NCBI GenBank assembly: GCA_033085395.1
Contig: JANQBS010000054.1
Location: forward strand, 124,001 to 188,000
Source of the DNA: Xanthoparmelia taractica
Lineage: Eukaryota; Ascomycota; Lecanoromycetes; Lecanorales; Parmeliaceae
Length of the DNA: 64,000 nucleotides
Direction of reading: 5' to 3'
The translations under genes were made by a program, and so were the position numbers. The notes under the pieces were generated by a model. It did not search any database, had not been told where the DNA came from, and saw only the letters and a program-made list of their open reading frames with translations. Each line of letters starts with the position of its first letter. Position 1 is the first letter of the stretch. Shown one piece after another: positions 44,722 through 57,119 of this stretch.

Positions 44722-47700
44722 ATGTCTTATGGCTACGGGGGGTCAAGCTCACGCAATGTCGACTTGGGCAAGTAAGTCAGGACCACAGTTTCCATACTAT
44801 ACTGCTATTGCCTCCAGACTGGCATCAGATATCATGGATCTTAATTCTTTCCCTAGATCAGAGACCGACCTCGCAATCAATATCCGCAAAGCAACAAGCA
44901 TAGGTCAGTCATTGCAATATGATTACTTGAAATTTGAGCTGCGGGTTGGACTAATATCTGTTCATCTTCCCAGAGGAGACTGCACCCAAACGTACCCATC
45001 TCCACCGACGTCCGCTTAAAGAGCTCCTTGTGCTCACGGTATTCAGGCAAACACGTCCGAGCATGCATTGTCTACACCTGGGACCATAAGTCGTCCCAGT
45101 CCTTCTGGGCAGGCATGAAAGTGTGCGTCTAGCCGCGCTCGTTTTCCCTGCCTAAGAACAACCATCTGAGTTCGAGAATGTTGACGACAAAGCTCTTCTA
45201 TTACAGGCAACCGATCCTCGCCGATGAAGTACAGACTTTCAAAGCTTTGATTACCGTGCATAAGGTTCTCCAGGAAGGGCACCCGGTTGCAGTGAAGGAA
45301 GCGCAGGCAAATATCAATTGGCTAGAAAGTCTTACAAGAGGTGTTACAGGAGAAGGGCTCCGAGGTATGGACCCATATTCCGCGCGAGTAGGGCTCCGGG
45401 TATCTCCAGAAGGCCTTGAAGGCCTTGGGTTGGTGAGGTAGGGTTCTAATGGCCAGGACAGGATATGGACCTCTGCTACGAGATTACGTCTACTTCCTAT
45501 TGGCCAAATTGGCGTTCCATAGGCAGCATCCCGAATTCAATGGTCTGAGTTCTCTTCAGAGTGCGTGCATACCAGAAGCTAAGAAGCCTTGCAGGACTTT
45601 TTGAGTATGAAGAGTACATCAGCCTGAAGTCAATCAATGACCCCAATGAAGGGTAGCGTACCATACCTCGTCAAGTAAGCCTTACCCCCATCTGCTAATC
45701 GCTTTTGTAGATACGAAACAATCACAGACCTCATGACTCTTCAAGATCAAATCGAGACCTTCCAAAAGCTCATCTTTGCCCATTTCAGAAGTGGTGCCAA
45801 CAACGAATGCAGAATCTCAGCGCTGGTTCCTTTGGTGCAGGAAAGTTATGGCATCTACAAATTTGTCACGAGCATGCTGCGAGCAATGCATACTAGTACG
45901 TATCATACGCCCGTCCGGGTTGGACACGTCTGAAGGAATGCGCATAGCCACTGGAGATGACGAGGTCCTGGAACCCTTGCGAGCAAGATACGATACACAA
46001 CATTACCGCCTTCTAAAGTTTTACTACGAATGCTCAAATCTCCGTTATTTGACTAGCCTGATTCAAGTACCCAAGCTACCGCAGGAACCACCCAGTCTCT
46101 TAGGTGAAGATGAGGACCGTCCAGCTCTACCACGTCGGCCAACGAGAGAAGTAGAGAAGAAAGAAGAGCCGGCCCCCCCAAGGTCGCCTCCTCCTGTCCA
46201 TGCTCCGGATCCGGAACCAATCAATGAGTTTTGGAAGAATGAACAACGAAGACAGCAGGAGGAATATGATGCTGAGCAACGGCGATTGCAGGACCAATGG
46301 AACCAACAACAGTATCAGCAACAATTGGCGCAGCAACAAGCGGAGCGTGACTTTGAAGAGCAGCGACGATTGCAGGAAGAGCAGCAACGGCTCGCTCAAG
46401 CACAATTGATGAGAGACCAATATGAAGCTCAGACGCACGGCCGAATGGCCGAACTAGAACAGCAAAATCTCAAGGCCCGTGCTCAATATCAACAAGACCA
46501 GCTGATGCTAGAACAGTACGATCATAGGATGAAGGACCTGGAGAACCAGCTCAATCAGCTGAATACCAACTTCAATCAACAGAATTCCTCAAAAGATGAT
46601 CAAATTCGCTCGCTCCAGGAACAAGTTAGCACTTGGAGAACAAAATACGAAGCGCTCGCCAAATTGTATTCTCAACTACGGCATGAGCATCTCGAGCTAC
46701 TGCAGAAATTTAAAAGCGTCCAACTCAAAGCGGCGTCAGCGCAAGAAGCGATCGATAAAAGGGAGAAATTAGAGCGCGAGATCAAGACGAAGAACCTTGA
46801 GCTTGCAGATATGATCAGAGAGCGAGACAGAGCTCTTCACGAGAAGGATAGAGTAACGGGGGGCACCAGAGAGGAAGTAGAAAAGCTGAAGCGTGAACTT
46901 CGATTCGCTCTTGAGAAAGCAGACAATGCGGAACGTGCAAAAGGCTCTGAGCTGTCTTCCATGCTGGCAAAGTACAACCGGGAAATGGCTGACCTCGAAG
47001 AAGCTTTGCGGGTAGACTTCTTTCTTGTGCGTGCGCCATGTGCGAACTTGCTGACCTCCTAACAGAACAAGACTCGTTCCCTTGATGATATTCACTCAAA
47101 ATATGGAGAGCGGGACGGAGATTTGGAGCGAAGTCTTCGTGAGAAAGAAGAGGAGCTCGAGATCTACAAGTCCGGCATGGATCAGACTCTGCTTGAGCTT
47201 AACGAGCTAAGGATGGTATGTTCCTTGAAGACTGTGCACCGAGCCTTACTAACGGTATTCAGAATGGCGGGGATACGGACAAAGCTCTCGATGAGCAAAT
47301 CGACCAGGTCCTCTTAGGCAATATCCAGAAGATCAACGACATCATCGATTCCGTGCTACAAAGTGGCGTTCAGCGTGTAGATGACGCTCTGTATGAACTC
47401 GACTCGTCAATGCAGGCAGGAAACCAGAACGCCTCGGCCCCATATGTCCTTTCTCAAATTGAGAAAGCTTCCGCTAGTGCTACTGAATTCTCAACAGCGT
47501 TCAACAATTTCATCGCAGATGGGCCTAACAGCCCTCATGCCGACATTATTCGCACTGTCAGCGTCTTCGCCGGCTCGATTGCGGATGTGCTCAGCAATAC
47601 GAAAGGGCTCACTCGTTTTGCTACTGGGGAGAAGAAGGCCGACCAGCTCATCAACGCTGGCCGTCAGTCTGCCCAGTCTACAGTAAAGTTCTTCCGTGCT

Positions 47701-48654
47701 CTTCAGTCATTCCGTTTGGAAGGCCTAGAGGCTACTCAGAGGACCGATGTCGTTATAAACAACAACCACGAAGTTTTGATGAATCTTCAAAAGCTCTCTA
47801 AGCTTGCAGACGCTTTCGCTCCCAACTCTGGAAAAATCACAAATGCAAAGGGCGACCTTGGAGACCTAGTAGATGCAGAATTGACAAACGCCGCGAAGGC
47901 TATTGATGCCGCTGCAGAGCGTTTGAACAGACTGATGAAAAAGCCAAGAGAAGGCTACAGCACTTACGAGCTTCGAATCCACGACAGCATCCTCCAAGCA
48001 GCAATAGCAGTCACAAATGCCATCGCTCAACTGATCAAAGCTGCTACTGCTTCTCAGCAAGAAATCGTCAAAGAAGGCCGCGGCTCCTCTTCGCGAACAG
48101 CTTTCTACAAAAAGAATAATCGGTGGACGGAGGGGCTCATTAGCGCCGCGAAAGCTGTTGCCTCGTCCACAAACACGCTGATCGAGACCGCGGATGGTGT
48201 CATCAGCAACCGTAACAGCCCAGAGCAGCTCATTGTCGCCAGTAATGACGTAGCAGCTTCGACTGCACAACTTGTGGCGGCTAGTAGAGTAAAGGCGAAT
48301 TTCGGCAGCAGGACGCAAGATCGACTTGAAGAAGCCAGCAAGGCAGTCGGCAGAGCATGTAGAAGTTTGGTTAATCAGGTACAAGACATCATCAGTCAGA
48401 GGAACAAGGATGAGGGAGAGGAAGTGGACTATGCGGCGTTGAGTGGACATGAGTTCAAGGTCAGAGAGATGGAGCAACAGGTCGGTCACCCCATATCCTG
48501 CTATGATTGGGCAATTTTGGAGAATGTGGTCTCAAGTATCTTATTGCTGACATGATTTGTGGCTTAGGTTGAAATTCTGCAATTGGAGAATAACCTTGCA
48601 CAGGCTAGGCAGAGACTGGGTGAAATGAGAAAGATTTCGTACCAGGAAGATTAG
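44722..48654 (+). CDS. SLA2: Endocytic adaptor Sla2/End4 (ANTH, coiled coil, I/LWEQ)
   Basis: Twelve exons: 44722-44771, 44857-44903, 44974-44991 (18 nt), 45047-45122, 45207-45364, 45462-45542, 45595-45652, 45711-45895, 45948-47011, 47066-47215, 47263-48480 and 48568-48654; 1063 residues. The ANTH domain (about 1-270) contains SETDLAINIRKATS, CIVYTWDHKSSQSFWAGMK and DEVQTFKALITVHKVLQEGH, formed by several short exons. A Pro-rich linker precedes a Gln-rich coiled coil (about 320-580). The actin-binding I/LWEQ (THATCH) domain lies at about 860-1020 (SILQAAIAVTNAIAQLIKAA, VASNDVAASTAQLVAASRVK). Sla2 couples clathrin coats to actin. It is the standard left border of the MAT locus in Pezizomycotina and reads towards MAT1-1-1. 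Confidence 0.96.
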
Positions 48655-50357
48655 GGATGGAAGAGGCGGCAGGCAAAGCCGGTGCACCGAGGCAATAATG
48701 CATGCATGTAGTTTACGCTTTAGTACGTTTTCTGTACGATAGCAAAAAAGACGGCATTGTACCATAGATTCAATGCGTTCCCCCGTTTCGCTGGAAGACG
48801 TATGTGCCTGGTGTATTCTCAGAGATAGGAGCTATGCTGCCTAAGTGTCAACCGCCAAGGGGCGAGCGAACCTATCTCTTGACGCGTCTTCGATGAGTTA
48901 CGATACTTATGCTGTACAAATTGGGTTTGCTTAAGCGTACTGGGGGGTAGAGTCGACAAGGCTTTCAAACCTGCGAAGGACGAGGGTCTCGCCGATGAAG
49001 GAACCTGCTCTAAGAAATCCCTGTCTACTTTGCTGGATCTCATTGGTGGTGCTATATATCATCTAAAACCAAATAGGTTGGGTTCATAGAGTAAACAAGA
49101 GACTAGGAAATGTTGAGTGCTTGGTTCGACCGCCATCAACGCACTTCACCCACAATACCCAGTGCCAACCGTCCTGTCGAACTGCAAGCCAAAAAGTAAT
49201 TCGTCGGGAGTAGCACTCGATGTCTAGGCATTCGCTCTTTGCATGCACTTGCATGATTTTCGTCAGGCCGGTTGGGTATGCTCGTCAGGGTGAACTCTCA
49301 GGAGCAATGCAATGGAACAAGGGTTCGGCGAGCAACAGCCTCGAGAGCGAGTGTCAGATTCGTACTGATGCAAGCAGTTCTTGAACTGCAGGGTTCTGGG
49401 CTAAGGAGAATTTGCGCCTTCATCCATGTCAAAGGTTGAACAAAATGCCGCCACTTTCGTGTTTGTGCTGGAAGTACACATAAATCAGCATGCCTTGAAA
49501 GAGATGTTGAAGTGGAGAGAAGTCCGGCATCGTTTGAAGACGAGGGAGGATTTGGGGGATCGGGTTCTCTTACTCCGTAAAAGCCCTGACTCTCCAAAAT
49601 ATGACGCTAGCTCTTGGTTCAGTATTCTAGCAGCATTCGCGTTGAATGAGGGCACGGCTCAGACGTCCGGGTTGCTGGCATGCGGATAGAGCACATTTGT
49701 TATAATTATGATAGAGCACAAAAAAGCCTGGCACAGTATAGACTTCCAGCTTAAGCCATGAACGAGAAGGAGTTTTCCCTGGAATGCAGGTGGTGGATTG
49801 AGACGCTGCAAGCGCCTCGCAAGGGATTTGGCGGTAGGGGCACCGCCAAGAAAGCATCTTCCACAACTCTATCTCCACTGCAATTCTTCTTTCAATACAC
49901 CTTGCATGCGGTCTAAGCACACTTACAATTCGTCTTAGCTGTATCCCCCAATGTGCTCTGTGTCATTTCCGATTGCCTTTGAAACAAGCCGCATGTATGG
50001 GATTTGCCGTATTGCTCTACTGGTCAATACATGATTTTGGATCACATGGGTCAGAGATATTAGAATTAAGGAAAAGTGGTTGCTGCCTATCTTGATCTAT
50101 GCAATCGCCCATGGCAAGAAGGAAGCTGAACGATGGTATGCGTGAGTATCCTATTCGCAACCATTTCAATACACGCTTTTCCGATTGTGCCATGTCGCTG
50201 TAAGATTCAACTTATGTACAGCATGCGATTTCATGGACCATGCAGCAACGCAAACCACTAATTCGACCATGTCCAGTATTGGACGGAGCAAGGAGAGCCT
50301 AGGGACAAGGTTAGCCTTTGACTTGCTTGGTTGGAATCAAACATACCCTCAATGCTC
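48655..50357. other. SLA2 to MAT1-1-1 intergenic region
   Basis: 1.7 kb between two convergent stop codons. It likely includes one idiomorph edge. I found no HMG-box frame, no alpha-box copy and no splice-linked gene; frames at 49298-49689 on both strands are short. Confidence 0.45.
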
Positions 50358-51619
50358 TCAAGTGCTAGCGTCGAAGTCAATGAAATCATCCCATGGTGCA
50401 TCGCTGAGGTCGAATACATTAAATTGGTTGCCCATGAAGGGATTGAAGACGGCTCCGGAAAGCTCAGGATCGAACTCCGAGTTGAAAGGGTAATCACCTT
50501 CCAAATTGAATGCAGAAGCCGACAAGCTTGATAGCTCTGGGTCATTGGCAGTGGCCTTGTCGTGGCTCCCCAATTCGGTCATCTCGGCATCGATGATCGA
50601 AAGCGAGCTGGGACCGAGATTATAAGGGTCGTATACCGGCTTCGTCACATTGGCTGTCATGATAGTTGAGGTATCTCCTGTCGGCAGCGCATTCTCAATT
50701 GGCACAGCATCCGCGTCACGCGTAACGCTATCATTATTTTCCGCCATGGGATCTTCACCACCAGCTTCGTTGGTATTAGGCGCCATAGCAAAGTCACTCT
50801 CGTCGTCGTCAATGACTATTGTCGTAGGGGCCTGTTCTTTTTCTTTGCTGGAGCCGTTGACGTTGGCGCAGGCTGTAAATTCGGCGTCATGATTTTCAAG
50901 GTAGCCGGTAGTCGAGTGCTGAGCGTTGCTAGTCGGCTGCACGGACGCAGCCATTGTCATGGCTGCCTCGTTTTTGGACAGAAGGACCTTTGCAAGATCG
51001 CCAGTGAAGTATCCTTGATCATAGCTGTTGCGGATCACGTCGTTGACCGATACGTTGGTAATAAAGAGTTGCTCGTCGATTGAATTCCCATGGCGACGCA
51101 TTACTGTCTGTCCATTCTCGTCGACAGCGACCTCCCAGCTCAGGGCCTCAAGGTATTGTGCAGGCTCGATGACTCCGATGAGCGGACCATTTATTGCGAG
51201 GAATTTTTCCAAGGGTGCATTAGCTTTGCCCTGGCTGTCGCGGATCAAGGAGTATGATTTCGCAAGGATGCTCCATTTCGCTTTGAAGGGATCATTTTGC
51301 CACAAAACAGTAAGAAACCCGGAGATTTCCTTTTGCTGAAAACTCAAGAAGATCGTAGAATAATAGCCTGGAACCGTGTTAAAGACGGCCATTGGGACCA
51401 AGCTCTCTAGTACTTACTACGATATGCGATCCAGGAGTTGAGGGGTCGTGTAGCCTTGGCAACCGCCGCAACAAGAACAAGGTCTTTCTTTTGGATCTTG
51501 CCGTGCGCGGCACGCTCTTGCTTGGTTGAACGAGACTGAGCAGCGTCTTGAAGGACAGCAGCAATTTCATCAGGTGTCAGCTTGCGAAGGGCGGCCTTGA
51601 TGGCTGGCGTAAGAGACAT
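50358..51619 (-). CDS. MAT1-1-1: Mating-type alpha-box transcription factor MAT1-1-1
   Basis: Two exons on the minus strand, 51418-51619 and 50358-51367, with a 50-nt intron inside the alpha box at the position conserved across Pezizomycotina (between AYRS and YYST); 403 residues. The start is MSLTPAIKAALRKLTPDEIA. The alpha-HMG box (about 57-115) has ATRPLNSWIAYRS, then YYSTIFLSFQQKEISGFLTV and LWQNDPFKAKWSILAKSYS. The rest is acidic and Ser/Asn-rich, likely an activation region, ending PWDDFIDFDAST. MAT1-1-1 activates alpha-type pheromone and receptor genes and sets mating identity. It lies between SLA2 and APN2. Neighbours and domain make the call secure. Confidence 0.97.
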
Positions 51620-52114
51620 GTTTCGATGTTGTCAAGAGAAATCAAAGTGAGTTCGTGGTAGCTGCGATCGCCGATAGCTGCCAATACACTGAACAAGAAT
51701 GATGGGGTTAAAGAGATCGCTGATATGATGCTCAGGGTTGTTGGGTGACAGATGGAAGTCTTGGGGTGTTGTGTGGTTCGAGGGACTTGTCGGAACGAAA
51801 ATCGAAAAAGAGGAGGTTGGTGTTTTTCATTTCGCCTCACATCACAAAGAAATGAACAAGTGAATCACTTTAAGAAGCCCCGGTCATATGATACATTTTA
51901 GTCTACTTCAAATACTGACAAAGCGAACACGCTTCGCGTTGCTCTAACTCTCTAGATAAATAAGTTCATCAACTCTTCCACTCTTTCAATGCCCTGGTTA
52001 GAGTCAACATTATGGTTTGGGCGGTCATGAACTACCACAGAAATGAAGTTCCACATGCGTGGACGTAAAGGGGGCCGTCGTTGATTCAACGCAGCTGTAC
52101 ATTGGGTTTAGCAT
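51620..52114. other. MAT1-1-1 promoter region
   Basis: 495 bases between the MAT1-1-1 start and the stop of the next minus-strand gene. No coding frame is supported. MAT1-1-1 regulation must come from here or from the gene upstream. Confidence 0.5.
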
Positions 52115-53308
52115 CTACTTGTCCAGCTGCAGGTCAGTGCACGTACCGAAATCGAGATTCAACGTCTCTAGGCTATCATTCATGTCTCCACTTCTGACAA
52201 TGTCAATTGGACCCTGTAACTGTCAACTCAGTCTTTCATCATAGTGACAACGATAGCACTCACAGCGATAGTCGGTTTTTGCAAATCGGTAAACTGACTT
52301 CTGTCAGTAGTATTTTAACAGATCAGCTCAAAGTCAGTGCAACATACCGTCTGGTGTGAGCGCAGATGACCGTCAGGCGAACGAAACAGTCCGTTTGAAC
52401 GAAGATAGCTTCCGGAAGACGGCGCATATGGTGTCGAGTCCTCACGTTGCTATTTTGTGAAATGCGGTCAGCTTCAAATATTAAATATCATAATACAGCA
52501 TTATGCTGCTGACCATAAAGTGTATAACACTTACTGTTTCAATATCATGGATGACGGCTTTATGTTCTTGCATAGTTGCCACAAGGATTCTGGTTGCAGC
52601 CATCGGAATGATTTGAACGCTTCCGTCTTCCGCAAACATTGAGAGATCTGCCTCAGCGCCTGGTGCTCTGTTGTGTAAGAATTGTTCCCAAGGCTTTCGC
52701 TGCCTGTCCCTCCGAGGAGTGCGGACGTCTTCTTCAATTTCCACCCAAGCAGCCCGGAGCATCTCGTGCGCATGATCACGAATCTCTTGCCCTGGTATGA
52801 GAAATTTCACCGATGAGTTGCACGTGAGCCGAACGTCGTGCCAGAATTCCTCTCTAAGGTCTTTGCTAGAGAAGAGTTCAGGGTGGCTCTGCAAACGCGA
52901 CAGCTCTCCTTTCGTAGCCATAATGACTTCCTCTATGAATCCGTAATCTGCATCTATTTCCAATTGGCAAGCCTTTTTAGCGATGGCGAGATTGTGTCTA
53001 ATAGCTTTGAGGTAAGCGGCATTGCAGTAAGAGCCTGCCTGGAAAGAGCCTAGACAGTGTTAGATTCGTTTCAAAGCGCCAGACTTGAATCACTTACTTT
53101 CGAGAAGGCCTCTGTCCTCTTCGGCATAGGCTAGGAACCGCCACTCCTCATCGTCCTCATCCAGCTGTTTCATCTCTTGGCGCAACTCGGGCTCATTAGA
53201 GATCCGTATTCTAGGCCCACCTATCGAAGACATAATGCTCTCGATCTCATGATAATCGGTAGCGGAGATTTGAGGGACGCTTTCGACAAGGTCGTGCAGC
53301 GCCGCCAT
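52115..53308 (-). CDS. Unnamed MAT1-1 idiomorph gene, five exons
   Basis: Five exons on the minus strand: 53098-53308, 52535-53049, 52348-52449, 52264-52293 (30 nt) and 52115-52213; introns of 48, 85, 54 and 50 nt; 318 residues. The ATG at 53308 gives MAALHDLVESVPQ; upstream in-frame codons are not ATG. The N-terminal 75 residues are acidic. Exon 2 is the core: SSFQAGSYCNAAYLKAIRHN, then FIEEVIMATKGELSRL and LREEFWHDVRLTCNSSVKFL, helical with no zinc, HMG, alpha-box or catalytic motif that I can see. The C-terminal exons read GSYLRSNGLFRSPDGHLRSH and PIDIVRSGDMNDSLETLNLD. The 3' splice choices rest on frame continuity alone. Its place between MAT1-1-1 and APN2 makes it a MAT1-1-x gene, perhaps MAT1-1-4 or MAT1-1-7; I cannot decide which, or whether it is new. 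Confidence 0.72.
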
Positions 53309-54520
53309 CGTAAAGATGCTTTTTGCAACAATCAAACCTGATCAAATGGTGTGTGTAATTTTCAAGCAGGCCTGGTATCTGTCGTAGGCTCTGTGTTGAC
53401 TGTCTCATCCAGATGAGGGGTTCAAAAGCTGATCTTGCCGATATGCTTTCTTCGCTGGTGCGCTGTGACCTTATGAATGCAACCATAAATTCAACTTCAA
53501 CTGCTACAATCAGTGTTCATGAGTGGGTCACGCGGGGATCCGAACAACAGTGTTAAAATTGCAGATGAGAAACCAACTAGTGGATTTTAGGTCCGACCTG
53601 CAAGTGAGTCATTGAGGTTCGCTCTGGATGCAGGTACACGAACATATCCTTACCTAAGCATGAGATTCCTTTCAGCGCTGAACTAAAGGTGAAAGCAGAT
53701 CTTTAGGAGGCGCGCGGAGACTTCCACCTTGTGGAGATTTCAGTGATGCGCAAAGCCACTTGCTCCGCACTAGACTTACACCATACCTCCAGAGCTGTCC
53801 TCAATTTTGGGCTTTCAGTTCATCGTGGATTGTGGAGCTTACTCTTCTGCACCGCGTCAGCTGTATGCATCAATCTTGGTCACATGAGCGTTTCACACAG
53901 AAGACTCTAAGAACTTACTCCGGTCAACCGCAACTTGGACGTCGAAGCTTTTGTCATCACTCCTTCTCTGTTGTGTCTACATTCTCACTACCCTCAGGAG
54001 CGTGTTAGGCAAAATTTCGAATCGGATCACGGCTATCTTGTACAATGCAGATTATTGTCTCCTCCCAGTTCCCTGTCATGATGCCCTCTTTACATCACTG
54101 CACGTACATGACATCGGGTCTTGGTATTCACCTTTAGGTTCTCGTCGCTGGATACGTTGTCATAACAGCGCCTGTTTCAGCATAGCAGATCGTCATCCTC
54201 ACTAGCAACCATCCCAGCACCTGGACTCTATACCTGGGAGGACATGTCTTGTACACTAGCATAGCAAATCCAATTAATTCAATTACATTCCTTACGTAAG
54301 TAGATGTGAGACACCAACACAGCTGGAATGATACATTACCAAGAATCTCCCAACCCTTTCCAGGTCTAATGATTGATATGTCCGCTTCTCGCTTTCTGTA
54401 GCTACCGCGTCTTTCTAGCTGTAAGCAAAGCAGCACTGTGACTTTCCTCGACAACGATGGAGGCATTATTCGGTTCTAATACACGCAAGAAACTAATCCG
54501 AGTATCTGTAAAAAGGTTCG
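53309..54520. other. Region between the MAT gene and APN2
   Basis: 1.2 kb with the promoter of the unnamed MAT gene on the left and the APN2 3' end on the right. A minus-strand frame of 110 codons at 54134-54466 is open but has no domain or splice partner. The second idiomorph edge probably lies here. Confidence 0.45.
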
Positions 54521-56831
54521 TTATACATTTGCTACATTAGGGTTCCAGTCGCTGCACCATATAAAGGTTTGACATCGCCATTGCGTGTTTTTCTCCTTCG
54601 CTCCTGAGGGTCCTAAAGGACGTGGACACATCCAGAACGACCTTCCCAAGTTCATACCTGGCTTCTTCGTAAGTAGAGAGATGCATGTTTCATTGTGTCC
54701 TTCACAGCGAGGCGCTGTAGGCTTCGTGAAGAGCTTGGACCATGATTCTTTACTCTCGACGGGATCGTGGACGCTCGCTTGAGGTTGAGGGACGGCTCCA
54801 TGATCCCCTTCTGGAGAGTGGTTGGTAGAGGGTTGTTCACCGGCAATGTGCCTGAAAACTACCTTGCAAGGTGTACGAGTTGCTGATTCTAGGCTAGCGG
54901 CCTCTGTGGGAATATCAGCAGCAGGGCAAGTCTCGACCAAGCCTGCAGCTGGTCCAGATTCTCGGCCAACGGTATCATCATTTAGGCTCGTTTGCGGCCA
55001 CTTTCTTCCTTTAACGGCACTGACGACGTTCGAATCAAGAGTAGCGCTAGGCTTGAAGAAGCATTTGAGGCTTTGCTGGCCCTTGCCAGTCGCTGGCGGC
55101 GTGGCGGTGGCAGATCCAGATTTACCGCGCTTTTGAGATTTGCTGCCTGTCGTTGCTGGGGCAGATCTCTTCTGGCCTACTGCAGACGGAGACCTTGTTG
55201 GCGTTGTGGCGATGCTGTCACAGGGCTCTTCTGCAGTCCTATTGATCGGACAGAACATCTCCGTCGTTGAATCTCCTTGACTCGCTGTAGTAGCGCTAGA
55301 GACCTCCGCGTCTTTACTTGAAATGTCATGACTTTGAAACTGTTGAAGCGAAGGCTTTCGGGCGAACATATCACGTATATTCCGCCGACCGCAGAATTCG
55401 GGTATTAGTTTGCCAGATGAAGGCAGCGGATCACCTGTCGTGGAATACTCTCTTTGGCGTTTGCCGCCCATGAACATTCCCGGAGGATTCATTACATCAT
55501 GAAGATCACGTTCCTCCCCTTCCATGAGAATTGTATCTTTCAAAACCGCATAAACCGGACAATGGTCGGACCCCTATAGCGTGGTCAGTCCAGACACAGC
55601 AAAGAAGAACGCGGGATGTACCATTAGTCCCTCCTGGATATTAGAATCCGAGAACCAATCTTTCATTGTCAAGCTACAGAGGACGTAATCGATCCTTGCA
55701 CCGCAGTTTCCAGGCCGTGCGTTGACTTTTTGTTCCCAGCATGTAAACATACCTCTTCTATCGGGATGGAAGGCTCGACATATATCCCACAAGACCGAAT
55801 GTTCCCTACCCTCGTCTCTTGCGCCAAAGACTTTACCCCCCTCAAGCAGATGATTGAAAAGACGTCGAGCAGGGGTAGACACGAATTCCATACCCGATAA
55901 GCCTTGTTTCCGCATTGACGCCTCAGCATTAGCTGCATCGAGCTCTTCCCTAGATATATTCAAATCACCTGTCAGGAAGACACGTTTACCTATAGCGATG
56001 AGATTCCGTACTCGAGCGTCGAGCATATCAAGGAAGCCGTAGCGGAAATTATCTCGAGTCTCATCCCGATTCGCGGGACTGTAAATGCCGATCAGAACGA
56101 AGGCGGGAAACTCAAGAAGCACACAGCGACCTTCGGAATCGAGGGTCGTGGCATCCACTGCTGAGGATGCCAATTGCGCTGGCGTTGGATACCCTCCAAT
56201 TTGCCGCTCTTTGGGTAGGCTGGAGAAACTGGTGCATGAATTAGGCGGGCACAGGATTCCTGTAATGCCTTCTTCTGCGCGGATAGGCGCACAGACGGAC
56301 TGTCTAGTGTAGATGACCACGCCGGAGTACCCTACACGTGGTCAACATAGCTTCTTCAAGCTGCTACTTGGTCATTTACCCTTTTTATGTCTTGGAAGGC
56401 TGAAGTAGCAATCCCATCCCGGGACGAGTACCATGTCGTCGGAAAGGTCCTTCCGCTGGATCTTGGTCTCTTGGAACACGACGATGTCGGCTTCTAGGAT
56501 GTCGAACATAGCCTGCAGGGGTCAACTTCGGTATCAATTGCTTGATCATATTGACTCACGGCGAATGAACGCTTGTCTCTCCATGGTTGGTAGCCAAAAG
56601 GATTCCTGGTCCTTGGAGGTTAGCGATCCCATCGTGAACAGACTGTAATTGCGCGGTCAAGGGTTTTCCTCATCAATTTCTCCCTCACATATTCCTAAGG
56701 AGCAGCCATGCAAAAATTTTCCTTACCGAATACCATTAACTGCAGTACCGATTAGTCGAAATAGTCTAAAGTTACAGGTTGATTGAGCCCAGGGAGCACT
56801 TACCATTCCACGTAGTTATGCGTAGGCCCAT
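54521..56831 (-). CDS. APN2: AP endonuclease 2 / DNA lyase Apn2
   Basis: Six exons on the minus strand: 56804-56831, 56727-56739 (13 nt), 56560-56605, 56380-56512, 55622-56331 and 54521-55573; introns of 64, 121, 47, 48 and 48 nt; 660 residues. The exonuclease-endonuclease-phosphatase fold is read from MGLRITTWNVNGIRNPFGYQ, EADIVVFQETKI (catalytic Glu), HKKGYSGVVIYTRQS, LTGDLNISREE (Asp, Asn), GARIDYVLCS and GSDHCPVYA (Asp-His pair; formed by the last splice). The C-terminus has a Zf-GRF domain: CEGHNETC...GRSFWMCPRP...WRCQTFIW. It cuts abasic sites and cleans 3' ends in base excision repair. It is the usual right border of the MAT locus. Confidence 0.96.
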
Positions 56832-57119
56832 GATGCAAAGATTCCTTTCCGACGCTTCATGGCTTGGTCAATTTGATTCAAAGAGAAGAATACTCCATGA
56901 GTACGAAGTAGTTCAACCTTGCTTGGCCGCCAGCCACTGATAGAGAGCCATGCTTAGTGTTATAAGGCTTCCTCACGTATCCACGTGATATAAGGGTAAG
57001 TCCGACGTTTTGCCGCCAGGCTTACCAAAATGGGAACAGCCCATTCCCAAACAAAGATTCGCCAATTGTGACTTGTGGGCTCAGCTTCAACATCATTATA
57101 GAGTCCATCGCGAGAAATA

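Noticed and set aside
46127..46438. Leu-rich antisense frame inside SLA2 exon 9
   Set aside because: It is the mirror of the CAG/CAA-rich coiled-coil coding sequence of SLA2; repeats of Gln codons give Leu on the other strand.
54134..54466. Minus-strand frame of 110 codons between the MAT gene and APN2
   Set aside because: No domain, no splice partner, and the position is the APN2 3' side; kept only as intergenic sequence.
48655..54520. A MAT1-2-1 HMG-box gene, to test for homothallism
   Set aside because: Read on both strands, including short frames; no HMG-box motif was found in the MAT interval.
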